Part shown: positions 12,113-23,015 of the stretch, one piece after another
How the letters are laid out: every line of letters begins with the position of its first letter
Numbering within the stretch: position 1 is the stretch's first letter
NCBI GenBank assembly: GCA_026008535.1
Contig: BRKX01000006.1
Location: 45,868,664 to 45,932,663, forward strand
Source: Perilla frutescens
Taxonomy: Eukaryota > Streptophyta > Magnoliopsida > Lamiales > Lamiaceae
DNA: 64,000 nucleotides
Direction: 5' to 3'
The notes under the pieces: model-generated
What the model saw: the letters and a program-made list of their open reading frames with translations, nothing else
Told to the model about the DNA's origin: nothing
The model's database searches: none
Translations under genes and position numbers: made by a program

Positions 12113-12126
12113 GGGTATTTATACCT
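12113..12126 (-). promoter_or_regulatory. Probable LTR TATA box
   Basis: The minus strand reads GAGAGGTATAAATACCC here, a good plant TATA box, about 285 bases inside the right end of the solo-LTR-like element. Confidence 0.5.
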
Positions 12127-12410
12127 CTCCTTAACTTAACCCTAAAACTAATTAAATCATAACTTGGTCAAATGAAGTCCCACTTAGGTGAAATCAACTT
12201 CTATGGATTCATATTGACGAGCACTATCATCTATCATATTTGATCGTCTCATTCTGATTACTATAGGTCTCAAAAATAATTAAAAATAAAAATGGGCTAA
12301 AAAGCCCATGAATTGGGCCTCAACATTAAAATGCCTAAATTTAGGCATTTGGGCCATGCAATCATAAATAAAATAGAGTTGGGCCTATTATTTAACTTTG
12401 GGGTGTTACA

Positions 12411-12811
12411 TATAATGAGGCTTCCATGGAGTATAAAGTGGTTCAATCACATATCTACGCAAATGAAGAGCATTGCATGTTTCTGTACTGACTGTTGGAG
12501 TGGATAACTCTTGGAGAGATGTTCTAGTAGAGCACTTTCCCGACAATGTTAGGAAACTCTTTTGTTGTAGTCCGTAGATTATTGAAGGGTTTATGCACTG
12601 GACGATGGGTAATGAAAAAGTATTGACACCGAATATGGAGACTGAAATTATTACACAGACTAATCCCCTCAGTTTCCTGAAGCTTATCAAAGATTTTAAA
12701 AAGTATTATTATTTGTCATGTATATGATTCTGTTGATTGAGCATGAAGATTATTTGAAGTGGGAAGTTTAATTTGGGAGGTGAAACCCCACGCAGAAAGT
12801 GGGGAATGGAG
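12411..12811 (+). pseudogene. F-box/FBA pseudogene, segment 2 (middle of FBA domain)
   Basis: With one target-site copy removed, the frame runs from segment 1 through VYGLWNIAYNEASMEYKVVQ into this segment. 'YNEAS.EYKVV' is a hallmark of FBA-type F-box proteins. Further on are SWRDV, an INEGF-like VEGFMHW region (reads IIEGFMHWTMGNE) and, just before the next insertion, SLIWEVKPHAESGEWRK. An in-frame TGA shortly after HCMFLY and other frame changes confirm decay. The segment ends at the 9-base target site of the Mutator-type element and resumes at 31843. The minus-strand open frame at 12406-12690 is a shadow. Confidence 0.8.
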
Positions 12812-14304
12812 AAAGCAAAGGGGTAAATTTTCTTAAAATACATAAACTTTGGGGTGTTTTAGGTTTTTCACACGTTTTAAAAAATATAGTTTTAATAACA
12901 TGAACTTAACCCTTGTTTGGTTTTTCACATGATTTTCAAATTCCGGCAAGTGAAATATGACGTGGTAGCCTCCGGCTGCCACGTGTACATCTACGTAGAC
13001 ACCAACTTGTCTTAAAATACATGAACTTTGGGATGATTTTGTTTTTTCACACGAATTAAAAAAAGACCAATTTTAGATTTTTTTTTTTTTTTACTTTTTT
13101 CTTGTAATGTGGCATACGTGATATAAATACTTCACTTTATATTTTCCAAAATTAATTTTCAAACAATATATAAATTTTAATCAACATCATTTGACAGTTG
13201 TGATTTTTTTGATCTTATGTAATTCATTTAATATGCACAAAAATCATTCTATGACTTTAGGGTGTGTGTGTGTGATGTGTACATTTATCATTATGACGTT
13301 TGGAAAATTTGGAGCCGTTACATATTTATATTATTAATAGGTTTAAATAATAATAAAATATAAGAATTTAGAATTTGTTCAACAATTAATATAAATAGAA
13401 ATATTCAATTATAATTTTATTTGAGATTATCTAACATATAAAGCTATATCAAAAGATGTTATTAAACATATATGAAAAATTAATATGTAGTTTCTACGTG
13501 ATCAATTAATTTGTTAACTTAATTGATTGATTGTGTAATATTATTCATCAACATATATGTTGGTCCCGGGCGAGTCGGTATCAGTTTAGAGGGGGGGTGA
13601 ATAAATTGATTCAAAAACTTCGACTTTAGATGTGGAATAAATGGCCCTTTGACTCGCTAAAACAAAACTTATCTATGCACCAACTTGGATAATCAGTTGA
13701 GACAGTTTGAGTGCAACTTGTGTGATATTGTGTGCAGTTAGAGATATGCAAAGATCAATAAGTACAACACACAAGAGATTTATAGAGGTTCGAAGTCTCA
13801 AACTTCTACGTCCTCTCTTCCTCTCGCAGAAGGGCAACTTCACTATGTAACTTGAGTTCCTTTACAAATTACACAATGAAGGACAGTTGGCTGAACCTGG
13901 TAACTGCTCGCTACCTCAGCTAGTCGACGGCTCACACTTGAAGTCCCTAACTGCTCGCTAGGAAAGTAGGTGCTATTGTCGTCTTTACAAGATTTTAGAT
14001 CTCTTTCGATCTTCAAGAGATTAGTCTTGAACAAGGGGGTATCAACTGATGTGCTCCTTTGATTGAGCTGAGTAGTTGATCGTTGAATAGCTGGAACTGA
14101 GAAGGTTGCCCTGGCTGGATCGTCGACAGCTGGCTGAGTATGTTGATTCAGTGAATTCTTCTTCTCAGTTTGACTTTTGCAGTTTCTATCGAGCGTTGCA
14201 CTTGAGCTTGAGTGGGAGGGAGAAAGAAAAGCTCTGCTTGTATATGCGAAAGTTGGCAAGAGGTTATATTTGCGAAAAGTTATTTAGAACTCCGATTCAC
14301 CCGT

Positions 14305-14313
14305 CTTTTATAG
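14305..14313 (-). promoter_or_regulatory. TATA box of the copia LTR (3' copy)
   Basis: CTATAAAAG on the minus strand. The same 9-mer is in the 5' LTR at 30367-30375, where it should start the genomic RNA. A CAACGGTCA motif lies about 15 bases upstream in both LTRs. Confidence 0.7.
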
Positions 14314-14611
14314 ATGAGTGATTTTGTGACCGTTGAGTTCCATTGTCCATTTGATCAGTGGCTCTGTTGGCTCATCAATGGCAGGAGATCTTAAATGATA
14401 GCTTGGATCATTTGGTTGAAGTAGTCGTAACTGCCAATCGATCTTCATTAATTCCAGGATCTTTGAAAGAGCATTTATTCCAAGATACGCTGATTTAAGC
14501 AATACACTCCAGGAGTCTTCTGGCTTCAGCTCTCTTGGCAGTTTGGAATTTCAGTTGGCAGTTTTGGATTTCTTAGCTCAGTAAGATTATCGTCGCGGCT
14601 GGCAGTTCTGA

Positions 14612-14938
14612 GCTTGTCAGCTGAGTCTGCATGTTGCTCCAGTTGGCAGTTCTGGACTTATCAGTTGAGTCTGTCTGTTGCTTCAGTTGGCAATTTTGGA
14701 CTTATCAGCTGAGTCTGCCTGTTGCTCCATCAGCTGAGTCTGCCTGTTGCTCCAGTTGGCAATTCTGGACTTATTAGCTGAGTCTGCCTGTTGCTCCAGT
14801 TGGCAGTTCTGAACTTATCAGCTGAGTTTGCATGTTGCTCCAGTTGGCAGTTCTGGACTTATCAGCTGAGTCTGCCTGTTGCTCCAGTTGGCAGTTCTGG
14901 ACTTATCAGCTGAGTCTGTCTGTTGGCAGTACTGTCAG
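14612..14938. repeat. 44-base minisatellite in the 3' LTR
   Basis: The unit reads roughly TTATCAGCTGAGTCTGCCTG followed by TTGCTCCAGTTGGCAGTTCT and GGAC. About eight copies occur, one of them shortened (near 14730). The equivalent array in the other LTR has about seven. Confidence 0.85.
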
Positions 14939-15261
14939 TCTCTGGCATAAATTGATATTCTATCAGTTTTTTCAATATTTGGTCAACTCATTTCTCCCTC
15001 AGTTCAGCTGACTCGATTGTCAGCTTGCTTTGACCGGTATGATTCCTCAGCCAAGTTGAACTTTAGACTGAATGACGTGTCCTTCAACTTGTGGGTCATT
15101 CTTCTGATAGGTTGACTTTGACTCTTCTAGAGTTCCTTTTTGATGATGCCCTGGGCTGATTAGCTTCGATCTACAGCTTGAACTTTGGTCAGTTTTTCAT
15201 AAATAATTTTGACATCTCATCAAAACCTGATCTAGGGGTTGCTTGATAGTTTTTCCTAACA

Positions 15262-15275
15262 ATTTCCCCCTTTTT
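15262..15275 (-). other. Polypurine tract of the giant copia element
   Basis: The minus strand reads AAAAAGGGGGAAAT directly before the 3' LTR (TGTTAGG on that strand), the expected primer site for plus-strand DNA synthesis. Confidence 0.85.
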
Positions 15276-15877
15276 GATGATGTCAAAACCTAGTTGATGA
15301 TGATGGAAAAACTGCAAGTGTAGCAAATGCATTAAATAGAATCTTTCAGTCAGTGCACATTCGTAGCATATTGAGACAAATTGGCTCATGATTTTCATTC
15401 AGTTATTAGAGCATTTGTCATCCATGCTTATCATTCAAGTATCAGAGCATGTCATATTCGTAGCATGTTGAGACAAATTGACTCATGATTTTCATTCAAT
15501 TTTTAGAGCAGTTGTCATTCATGCTTATCATTCAAATATCAGAGCATGTTCAAATATCAGAGCATGTTAGTTTTAAAAGCAATTTGAGCTTATTCATGCT
15601 TCTTATTCAAGTATCAGAGCATCACTGAAGTATTGGGGCATAATGAATTATGTCAAACCATTCAAGCTTGAAGCAAAATCAAGATCAAAATTTGTATTAT
15701 ATATTCATTTTAAGGCATAACTTCAAGAGATTCAAGAGTTAGTAGTTAAGACTACTAATCTACTTCCTGAATGTTGCTCCAATTGCTCTTTTTCCTTCTG
15801 CTTGATTCTCCTCTTTCCTGGATTCCTTGTAGTGTCCAAGCTTCCCCCTGAAGCTGATCTTCCCCCTCATGATGAAT
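15276..15877 (-). other. 3' untranslated stretch between ORF C and the polypurine tract
   Basis: No conserved frame. It contains loosely repeated phrases (TATCAGAGCAT..., GATTTTCATTCA, near 15370-15640) that give a short degenerate tandem structure. Confidence 0.6.
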
Positions 15878-17485
15878 TTATCTTTGAATTTGGTCCCAAA
15901 GAGTCATGCATCCATCATACTGTCCATCATCATATTCTCCATCTTCCCCCTTTTTGGCATCATCCAAAAGGTCAAGAGGATCACATGATGGTAATGACAA
16001 ATTTGGCAGAAAAGTGAAGGCGGTTGCCAAATTATCATCATGAGCTGCAGGAACTGAAGGTATTTGCATGGGCGGAGAAAGCCATGCATAAGCATCTTCA
16101 GTTGGCATGAACTGACCTGGATCAGAGATACCTTGATCTCTGAAGCTCATGGGGGCCAAGCTGGTGATGATTTCATCAGTTGAAGGGAGTGGTGGATCAC
16201 CAACGATGGGTGCGCACGAGGAGTTGGCTGGTTCATTGTTGGGGAGAGGGGCATCGGAGGGTATACCAAGCTGGAGTCGCTTTATCATTGAATCCATGAT
16301 CTCCGAAAGCGTTGGAGGCGAGGAAAGTGGATGATTCATCCAGTTTCGACTCCATGATCCCTCTCTGATCCAGAAGACGGAGCCACGAGTATGGATGAGG
16401 TGAAACATAGTTGACTCATCCAGTTAAAAGTGCCAAATATGATACTGCAAGTACCGCCGCAGTTTCGTGAAGAGAGAGGAGTCGGTGTCCTCGATGAGAC
16501 CAAAACAGCTTCGGAGTTGGTGGTCGAGAACCTCTTCAAAATCAACCTCAATATAGTCGTTTTGGACTAAAGGTGGAGGTTGGGAGCTAGCTGATATTGT
16601 GGGCTGATCACTCAGCCTTAAAAGAGATGCACTCTCCAGCTTCGGCTCTCTTTCATCAGTGGAGCTGACGGTTGCTTCTAAGGGCGCCTTTCCACGATCT
16701 GAGTTGGAAGGCCCTTGTGGGTGTGAGCGCTTTGGGGTCGGATGGCAGTATATTGTGGAGAGCATGTCCCGTCTTCCAAGTAGTTTGCCAGTTGGTATGA
16801 TCTCATCAAACTGGCTTTGTATGATGTGGCTTATGCAGTTCATAAAGCCGACTCTTTCTCGGAATGTGCCAGTTGACGGATCAAGCGTTGCTCGCTCGAC
16901 GTTGGCTCTCAGTTGCGCCAGGATGTATGAAGCCCAGTCGTCTTGACATCCAAAGTAGAGAGCTGCTGTGATATGAGCCTTGATCTCGGAGAGATGAACG
17001 ATCTCAAAGTTGCCATGGATAATATGGCTGGTGATATCCAGAAGCTGGATGATATCACTTTGCAAGCTCTCCTTTAATCTGTGTGAACTTTCATTGTGGT
17101 GCACGTGAGGAAGCTTCGATATTTTCCATAACTCATGTTTAGATGGCAGATTTAGGTCCATCACGTCTGAACCTGTGCCGGGGAGGTGTAGAGTGGAGAT
17201 CATCGTGTCCTTTGTGGCTGTGATCACCTGATTCTTTACGATGGAGATGATATTATCGCTGTTGATAGTTGCATTGTAATAGAACTCGGCGATATACTCA
17301 GGTATGTTCTTGACCGGCAACTGTGTCAAGAAGGGAAGCAATCCAGTCACCGCCAACGGTCGATAAATCTGTTGAAAGACATCCGGACCAAGACGTGCAT
17401 TTAGCATCTCTAGATTTAGAGATTTGTCCTTCCTCATTTTGCATTCAAGAGCTTTAATGTTCACCATGGGAAACGGAGGCTTCAT
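15878..17485 (-). pseudogene. Accessory ORF C of the giant copia element (one stop codon)
   Basis: The frame runs 536 codons from ATG at 17485 and is broken only by TAA at 16424-16426. The N-terminal 250 residues follow the plan shared with ORFs A and B: IAEFYYNATINSD, a LHLPGTG-like turn, LLDITSHIIHG and DWASYILAQLR. A low-complexity linker follows. Just after the stop, VFWIREGSWSRNWM matches the FW-RE--W---W motif of A and B. The tail is acidic and Pro/Ser-rich. The plan recalls plant transposon-associated proteins found beside retrotransposon genes, but the function is unknown. There is no signal peptide or membrane segment, so a classical envelope protein is unlikely. It sits last before the 3' LTR and has its own TATA-like box upstream. 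Confidence 0.8.
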
Positions 17486-18287
17486 TTCTGCAAAAGAATG
17501 ATATTCCGTTTTAGAAATGTAAGAGTTTAGATGAGCAAGGGAAGGTTTAGCAAAAGATCGAGTAAGAGAGAGAGAGAGATTTTCAGGTGATCGGAGCCTT
17601 CATCTCTTTGCTCATATTTATGCATCTTATGCATGCAAGAATCGAGAGTACTCGATGGCTTTTCTTGGCTAATCAGCCATCTAATTTGATGGTTGATTAG
17701 CTGAATTAATGATGTATGTATCTCAGCCGTTCAACAGTTGAATGGCTTTATGATCGTGTGGCTGAGATGAAATCATTTTAAAAATGGGGTAGTTGCCATA
17801 AATAGTGAAATATTTTCTGCAGATCTTTCCATTTATAGCTCATTAAAATATATTTTCTTTGCCTTTGTGAAGGGTTGGTTTAAGATCAATACAGAGATAT
17901 TAATGACAACTTTGGAATATTTGAGCCCGATTTTCAACTTGTAACCGTTGACATATAATATAAGATATTTCATAATCGCAACGGTAACAATATAGTTAAG
18001 GTAAGCTTTTGAATTTAAAAAGACTTATCCTTAGTCAGTTGGGATATAGTCCAATTGATTGATGACGTGACAGTTGGCTGAGCAGTTGAGTTTTGATACT
18101 CAGTTGTCCTTTCTGAGCCGGCTGCAACTGAATTGATCAGTCAGTTTGATCAGATGCTGGGCTTTTCTGTAGACAATTTCCGCTTCTTGAATGGCCTAGC
18201 TGGACTGGCTGCATTGCTTTCTTTAGATGCAGGTTTGTGCGTTGATGGTCCAGGCCTTTCCGTCTTCTTGGCTTGGTGAAGATGAAG
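17486..18287 (-). promoter_or_regulatory. Spacer and putative promoter of ORF C
   Basis: This 0.8-kb non-coding spacer separates ORF B from ORF C. On the minus strand it has a TATA-like GCATAAATATG (17613-17623), about 130 bases before the ORF C start, preceded by AACGGTTACAAG-type motifs near 17940-17985. The inference that this is a promoter rests on the parallel with the ORF A and B spacers and the LTR. Confidence 0.4.
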
Positions 18288-19970
18288 CTAGATCTCAACT
18301 GACGAGCTCTTCATCTTTTGACTAAGGGAGTGTGAGATTCCCTTTGGGGATAACCGAAACTGATCATTTTTCTTGGTCAACTGCACACCTTTTGAACCTG
18401 AAGTGAGCAGTGGAGTCACATAGCTTTTGGATAGGAGATTTGGTGACGTGGCAGTATCTTCATCGTCACTATCTCTTGCATCATTATGCCTTGTATTCCT
18501 TTGAGAAGCTATGACTGCAGTGTGGGATAGGTGGGGTTCTATCCTTTGATCAGCAGATGAAGTTCGTCGTGATGGATCAGCTGATTGACTTGATAGATTA
18601 TCAAAGTTCAACTGACGATAAAGTGAGTCAGTTGGGCAGTTGACTGGTTGACCTGCAGTTCCAACTGCTTGAAACATGAATTTGGATTTGAATTCGGCCA
18701 GTAAGGTGGTTGGTGAAATCTTGTTGACCATCCGGTGATTCATGATGTGCTAAACTTGCACAATGGTTGGAGGAAATGGATTTGACGATCATATCCATTT
18801 GATGCTCCAAGTTTCTTCTCTTTGCCAAAAGCTCATGCCATGAAAGGCAGTTAGCAAGAAGTGAGACTAGATAAACATAGAATATCTCCAGTTGTACCAA
18901 TAGAAGTATCAGTGAAGTTGTTTAAACAACTCTTGATCACGTTGTGCAACAACAGTGAAGTGAGTGAGAAGGAGATTGGTCACTTCCTTTTGTACACTTT
19001 TGACTACATATTCACCACTGTAGAAAGTGCGAATATTCTCTTCAGTCAGCTGGAGCGGAGGGCATGTGCCTCTGAAGTAGTCTGCTCCATAGTTTGGATG
19101 GGGTATTCCGATGAATGGAATAAGCTCATCTGGATCAGAGCAAACCTGGAAATCAATAGGTGAACCGTTCTTTGATTTTGGAGAGTGAACGACATTGGCA
19201 GTTGAGTTGCTCGAACTTTGGTTGCTCATCTTGGCCTTTCCTTTTCTCTTCTTCTTCAGGGACTGTAGATGAGCAGTTCCTTTTTTGGGGATCCAGTCGG
19301 AGATCAGAACCGGTAGTGATTCATCACTTGGGAGCTTCAGCAGGTCTTCAAGCATTTTGCTCATCCTTAGAACAAGTCCTACCTTGGACTTAAACTTGCC
19401 AGACTTCTTTGAGTCTGCAGCCTTGATAACTTGATGCTTGAATTGTTGCAAGACAAATTCTGCCCAGTTTGTTTGTCTTCCTTCAGCAGGGTGAATCATG
19501 ACCTTGTATCTCTCTTGAGTGAGTTGGCTTAGACTGCCAATTGCTCCGAACATCATCTTGTTCGTTATGTCAAGTAGAACTCCATACTCATACTTGATAT
19601 CAATTTTAGCGGTGGTAAAATTGAATTGCTTGTTGCAGGTTGAGGCTTTCCAGTTTCTCCAGTGTGACTCTGCAGATTCCTTTAGATCTTGAATGGATAA
19701 GCCTTCTTGTGGGAGTTGAAATACTTCTGCAATTGTTTCCTCATTGATGTGTAACGTCCTTCCTTGAGCCACTGTAGATATCATCTTCCCATCTACAGAT
19801 AATTTTGCTTGAAGCAAAAATTCACTCACCAAATTTTGTCTAAAGAATTTTGGTGGTGTTTCCAGGTAGTGAAGAACTCCTGTTTTGTGAAGATTTGACA
19901 GAAGAATTGGATTCTTTGATTCATCAAGAATCAATTGAAATTTCTGTCTGTTAAGTAATTTATCTCTCAT
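18288..19970 (-). pseudogene. Accessory ORF B of the giant copia element (several stops)
   Basis: From ATG at 19970 the frame is open for 353 codons (to 18909) and then continues in the same frame to 18288 with a few stops. Shared features with A and C: VSEFLLQAK, EVFQLPQEG, LLDITNKMMFG, NWAEFVLQQFK. A Lys-rich linker (KKKRKGKAK, a likely nuclear signal) follows. Then ELIPFIGIPHPNYGADYFRG and TCPP match ORF A, and HGMSFWQREETWSIKW matches the tryptophan motif. The C-terminal part (18743-18288) is polar and Ser-rich. Frame is kept across all interruptions, so damage is by substitution, not frameshift. Function unknown. Confidence 0.8.
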
Positions 19971-20387
19971 AAGTTAGCTTTTAAAAGAGTTTGAAGATCT
20001 GGATAATTCGGCCATCTTTGAGGTTGGCTGAATTTTTTGAGTATTCAAGATCTTTTGAGAGAGAAGGAGATTTTTAGATCTTTTTGGAGGAGGAGGCTTT
20101 TTGAGAGGCTTGAGAGAAAGAGGCTTTTATGGGTATGTGGACAGGCTCATAGATATGATGGTTGAAATGTACTAGCCTCTTATTTCTTTTGGTCGTTGGC
20201 AATTAATGACCTTGACACGTGTCATTGATTTGCAACGGTCAAAATTTCAAAACAAATGTAAAGCTTGACATTTATTTGAAAATAGAAAGAAATGAACTTT
20301 TATAAATATAATCAAAAGATAATTACAAATGATTAACAAGAAGTGTACTTAAGGCTTTTCTAATCATGTTTTAAGTGTGATCAGCCT
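19971..20387 (-). promoter_or_regulatory. Spacer and putative promoter of ORF B
   Basis: The minus strand holds CCCATAAAAGC (20123-20133), a TATA-like box about 150 bases before the ORF B ATG. A G-box inside TGACACGTGT lies at 20216-20221 and AACGGTCA-type sequence near 20232 is not far upstream. The G-box/TATA pairing repeats in front of ORF A. Confidence 0.5.
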
Positions 20388-23015
20388 CTAGTCCTTCTTG
20401 TGATCAGTTTTTCTTCTCTTGGCCAGCGGTTCGGTGGGCTCCTCATCATCATCCTCGGTGCTGCTAGCTGACTCAGTTTCAACGAATTGAAGTCTCTGTT
20501 GGGCTTGCAGCTGCTTGATTTGCTCGGTATGCAGTTTAACATGTTGCTGCAGGGAATCAATCAGTTCCACATAATGTGGAGGGAGCTGGACCATGGAACT
20601 TCTGGGTTGAGCCTCGAACTGGACTGCTCTTGAGTCCGCTTCCTCCCCTTCTTCAGTTCCAACAAGTTCCTCACAAGGAACTGTGTGGGAAATCTCGTCT
20701 GTCTCCATAGCGATGATCTCATCATAAACTGATTCTGATGAGGTCTCTGGCGCGGCAGTTTGAGCAACAGCTTGGAGTGCTCTCTGTATTGGATCAATGT
20801 ACACAGTTATGGCAAGTATACCTTGATATGTAGATTGTTCAGCTTCTTGAGCTATCTGGTCAGCTGACTGGTCATGTTCAGCTGTCTTCGGAGTTGACTC
20901 GAAGAGAGGAGCAAGTTGTGCTTTAGTTTGCTCATTGGGCTGTTGAGTCTCTTCAGTTGGTCCGTGTAACTCTTCATCGACTGGGAGATCTGGCAGGGTG
21001 GGGGATTTGAGCATTTTCTCAAATTCCAGATCGTTGGTTGTGCGCTCATCAGCAGCTGGCTCCTCAGGTGAGTCCTCCAGAAGATCAATGATGACATCAT
21101 CTGGGTGAGGGGTTTCTTCGAAGGTTAACTGTCTGGCCACAGATGTTATGGCAGTTTCCCTTGCATTGTGAGCTGCAAAAGTTTCATCCCTTTGAAGGCT
21201 TCTCTAGACTTCTTGATCAAATAGCTCCTGCCCTTCATTAAGCTGCTCCCGTCTGAATTTCAGCAGTTCATTGAGCATCCAGTGTTGTTGAACTTGAGGG
21301 GCCTTCCATTGTTGCTGCTCAGCTTGAGTTCGTCGAGGTGGCAGTCTGATGTTGGCCCAGATAAGCAAGTCATTTATTGCTTCCACCAGAGTTTGCTTAG
21401 CAGGATGTGGATGATTCCTTCAAATGGCAAGCATTTTTCTCAAAGTGATGATTGGATTTTGCTCTGGAGTCTCCTGTCCAGCCCAATCCATACACCATCT
21501 TTCTTCCCTTCTCCAGAAGCTCATCCCATGCAGTGTAGTTAAAAGACAATGGGCTTCAGAGTTGAAGCAGTGCCTCCAAAGGTACCAGTAAGCATACCTT
21601 TTTAGAGCTTCATACAGAGTAGGAAGTCCAGTTACATCCTTGATGAAGTTCTCAGCTATAAGCCTTTGGACTTGTTCATCAGCCTAGCATTTGATAATTT
21701 CAGCTCTTGATAGAGCTCTGATGTTCTTTTCTGTCTCTCCCATCGGTGGGCAGGCAGTTCTGAAGAAGTCTGCTCCAGAATCCTTTGGGGGAACTCCTCT
21801 GTACGGAACTATATCATCATTCTCGACTGGCATAATATCAATTATTTTGATGTTGCGAGGAGGCAGTTGAGGAGGAGATGGAGGCCCTGACTTCTTCTTC
21901 TTTCCTTTTGTTTGAAATGTTGAGGGCTTCTTCTTCGTCTTCCCAGTTCTTTCCTTGAACTGAACTGGTCTTGTAGACATTACTTCTTCTGGTGAATCAA
22001 TCAGTGATCCAAAGTGAACTTGACGCAGAGGCTTCGCTTTGATTGAGCTTCCCAACATCTGGCTTATTGGGATGTTATCGTCTGAATCAGAGTTTTCTGG
22101 CGGAGTTTCAACTACAATCTCCTTGCCCTTTCTTCTTGATGACTCCTCAGTTTTCTTGGAGGAAGTAGCAGTTGGCTGTCTGGTTTTGAAGGATATTGGT
22201 TTTGCAGCTGGCTGCCTTTTTCCAATGACTGGTATAAAATCCATTTTGTCAACCATCAGTGTGTCGGTTCCCTCATTCATGGAGTCAAAGATGTTCTCCA
22301 ATATTATGCTGATTCTGCTTGGATAATACATCTTTTGATGGAACTCAGTTGGTAACACATTTGGTTTCCAGTTCTTTTCCACAATGTCAACATACTTCTT
22401 TAATTGCTCGAAGAAGTATTGAGCCCAGTTGATGTCGATCCCTCTGATGATCGCCGCACAAATTTTGTAGTTGTGCTCCGATATTTCTGAGTGGCTTTCA
22501 GTTGTCCCGGTGATCATCCTAGCAGCAATTGAGGCCAAAATTTTGTATTCTTCTTGAAGACTAGACATGAGTGTACTTCTTTTGTACACATCCAAGCATT
22601 CCTCCCACTTCCACTGGCGGTAGGCTTCCTCTTGATCCACTTGAACATCTTGCAGTCGTGTTCCGATGGTTGGCAGTTTGAACAATCTTCCGAGCAGTTC
22701 TGGAGTTACGATCAGTTCTACTCCACGAACTTCCGTCTCGATTTTGTCATCATAGCCTCTTGAGTTTAAATAAAACTCAACCACAGCCTCTGGATATATT
22801 TTCGAAGGATACTCTTCTGTGAAGCTCTTCAACCCACTATCTTTTAACTTTGCGATCAGTGAGTTGCAGAGGGCGGAGTTTGAGCACTTCTCTCTATAAG
22901 CGCCTATATCCAGAAACTTATCTCTATAGAGATTTCTTTGGAATCCTTGTGAGGAATCACCAGTCCTTCTGAAGTTGAAGTTTTGTCGAACAGCCGGTGC
23001 GCGTCTGTCAACCAT
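20388..23015 (-). pseudogene. Accessory ORF A of the giant copia element (three stops, 876 codons)
   Basis: The longest of the three extra ORFs. Three pieces (23015-21684, 21386-21204, 21140-20388) and the stretches between them lie in one frame, broken only by TAG at 21684-21686, TGA near 21412-21414 and TAG at 21204-21206. N-terminal domain: VVEFYLNSRGYDDK, RLFKLPTIG, LASIAARMITG, NWAQYFFEQLK. Next come a basic linker (KKKKSGPPSPPQLPPR), DIVPYRGVPPKDSGADFFR with ACPPM, then HGMSFWRREERWCMDW. Downstream are Gln-rich helices, an acidic segment, a probable coiled coil (LIDSLQQHVKLHTEQIKQLQ) and a basic tail AKRRKTDHKKD, a likely nuclear signal. The late coiled coil recalls env-like proteins of SIRE elements, but no membrane anchor or signal peptide is seen. 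Function unknown. Confidence 0.85.

Larger units (their letters stand above)
9225..12410 (-). mobile_element. Solo-LTR-like element of about 3.2 kb inserted in the F-box gene
   Basis: The element starts TGTAGCACTCCAAACC and ends GGGGTGTTACA. The ends are inverted copies of TGTAACACCCC, the terminus seen on many plant Ty3/gypsy LTRs. Flanks are TATAG and TATAA, a 5-base target duplication with one mismatch. No gag, pol, PBS or second LTR is visible, so a solo LTR fits best. On the minus strand a TATA box, GGTATAAATACCC, sits at about 12113-12126, near the end where a minus-strand LTR would have U3; hence the strand. A (GAT)n run lies near 9775-9798 and CA repeats near 11570-11615. Joining the flanks restores an open F-box frame. 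Confidence 0.75.
13558..15261 (-). repeat. 3' LTR of the giant copia element
   Basis: This LTR of 1704 bases is near-identical in plan to 29621-31299, with scattered substitutions and indels. It contains a 44-base minisatellite (14612-14938) and a TATA box (14305-14313 on the minus strand). The open frames 13843-14259 and 14106-14321 are LTR sequence; both recur in the other copy. Confidence 0.95.

Noticed and set aside
12406..12690. Minus-strand ORF of 94 codons
   Set aside because: It is the shadow of the F-box/FBA pseudogene on the plus strand.
13843..14259. 138-codon ORF, repeated at 29905-30321
   Set aside because: Both copies lie wholly inside the copia LTRs; it is LTR sequence without a conserved domain.
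15878..23015. Accessory ORFs as a classical viral-type envelope gene
   Set aside because: No signal peptide, membrane anchor or cleavage site is visible; basic nuclear-type signals are present in A and B instead.
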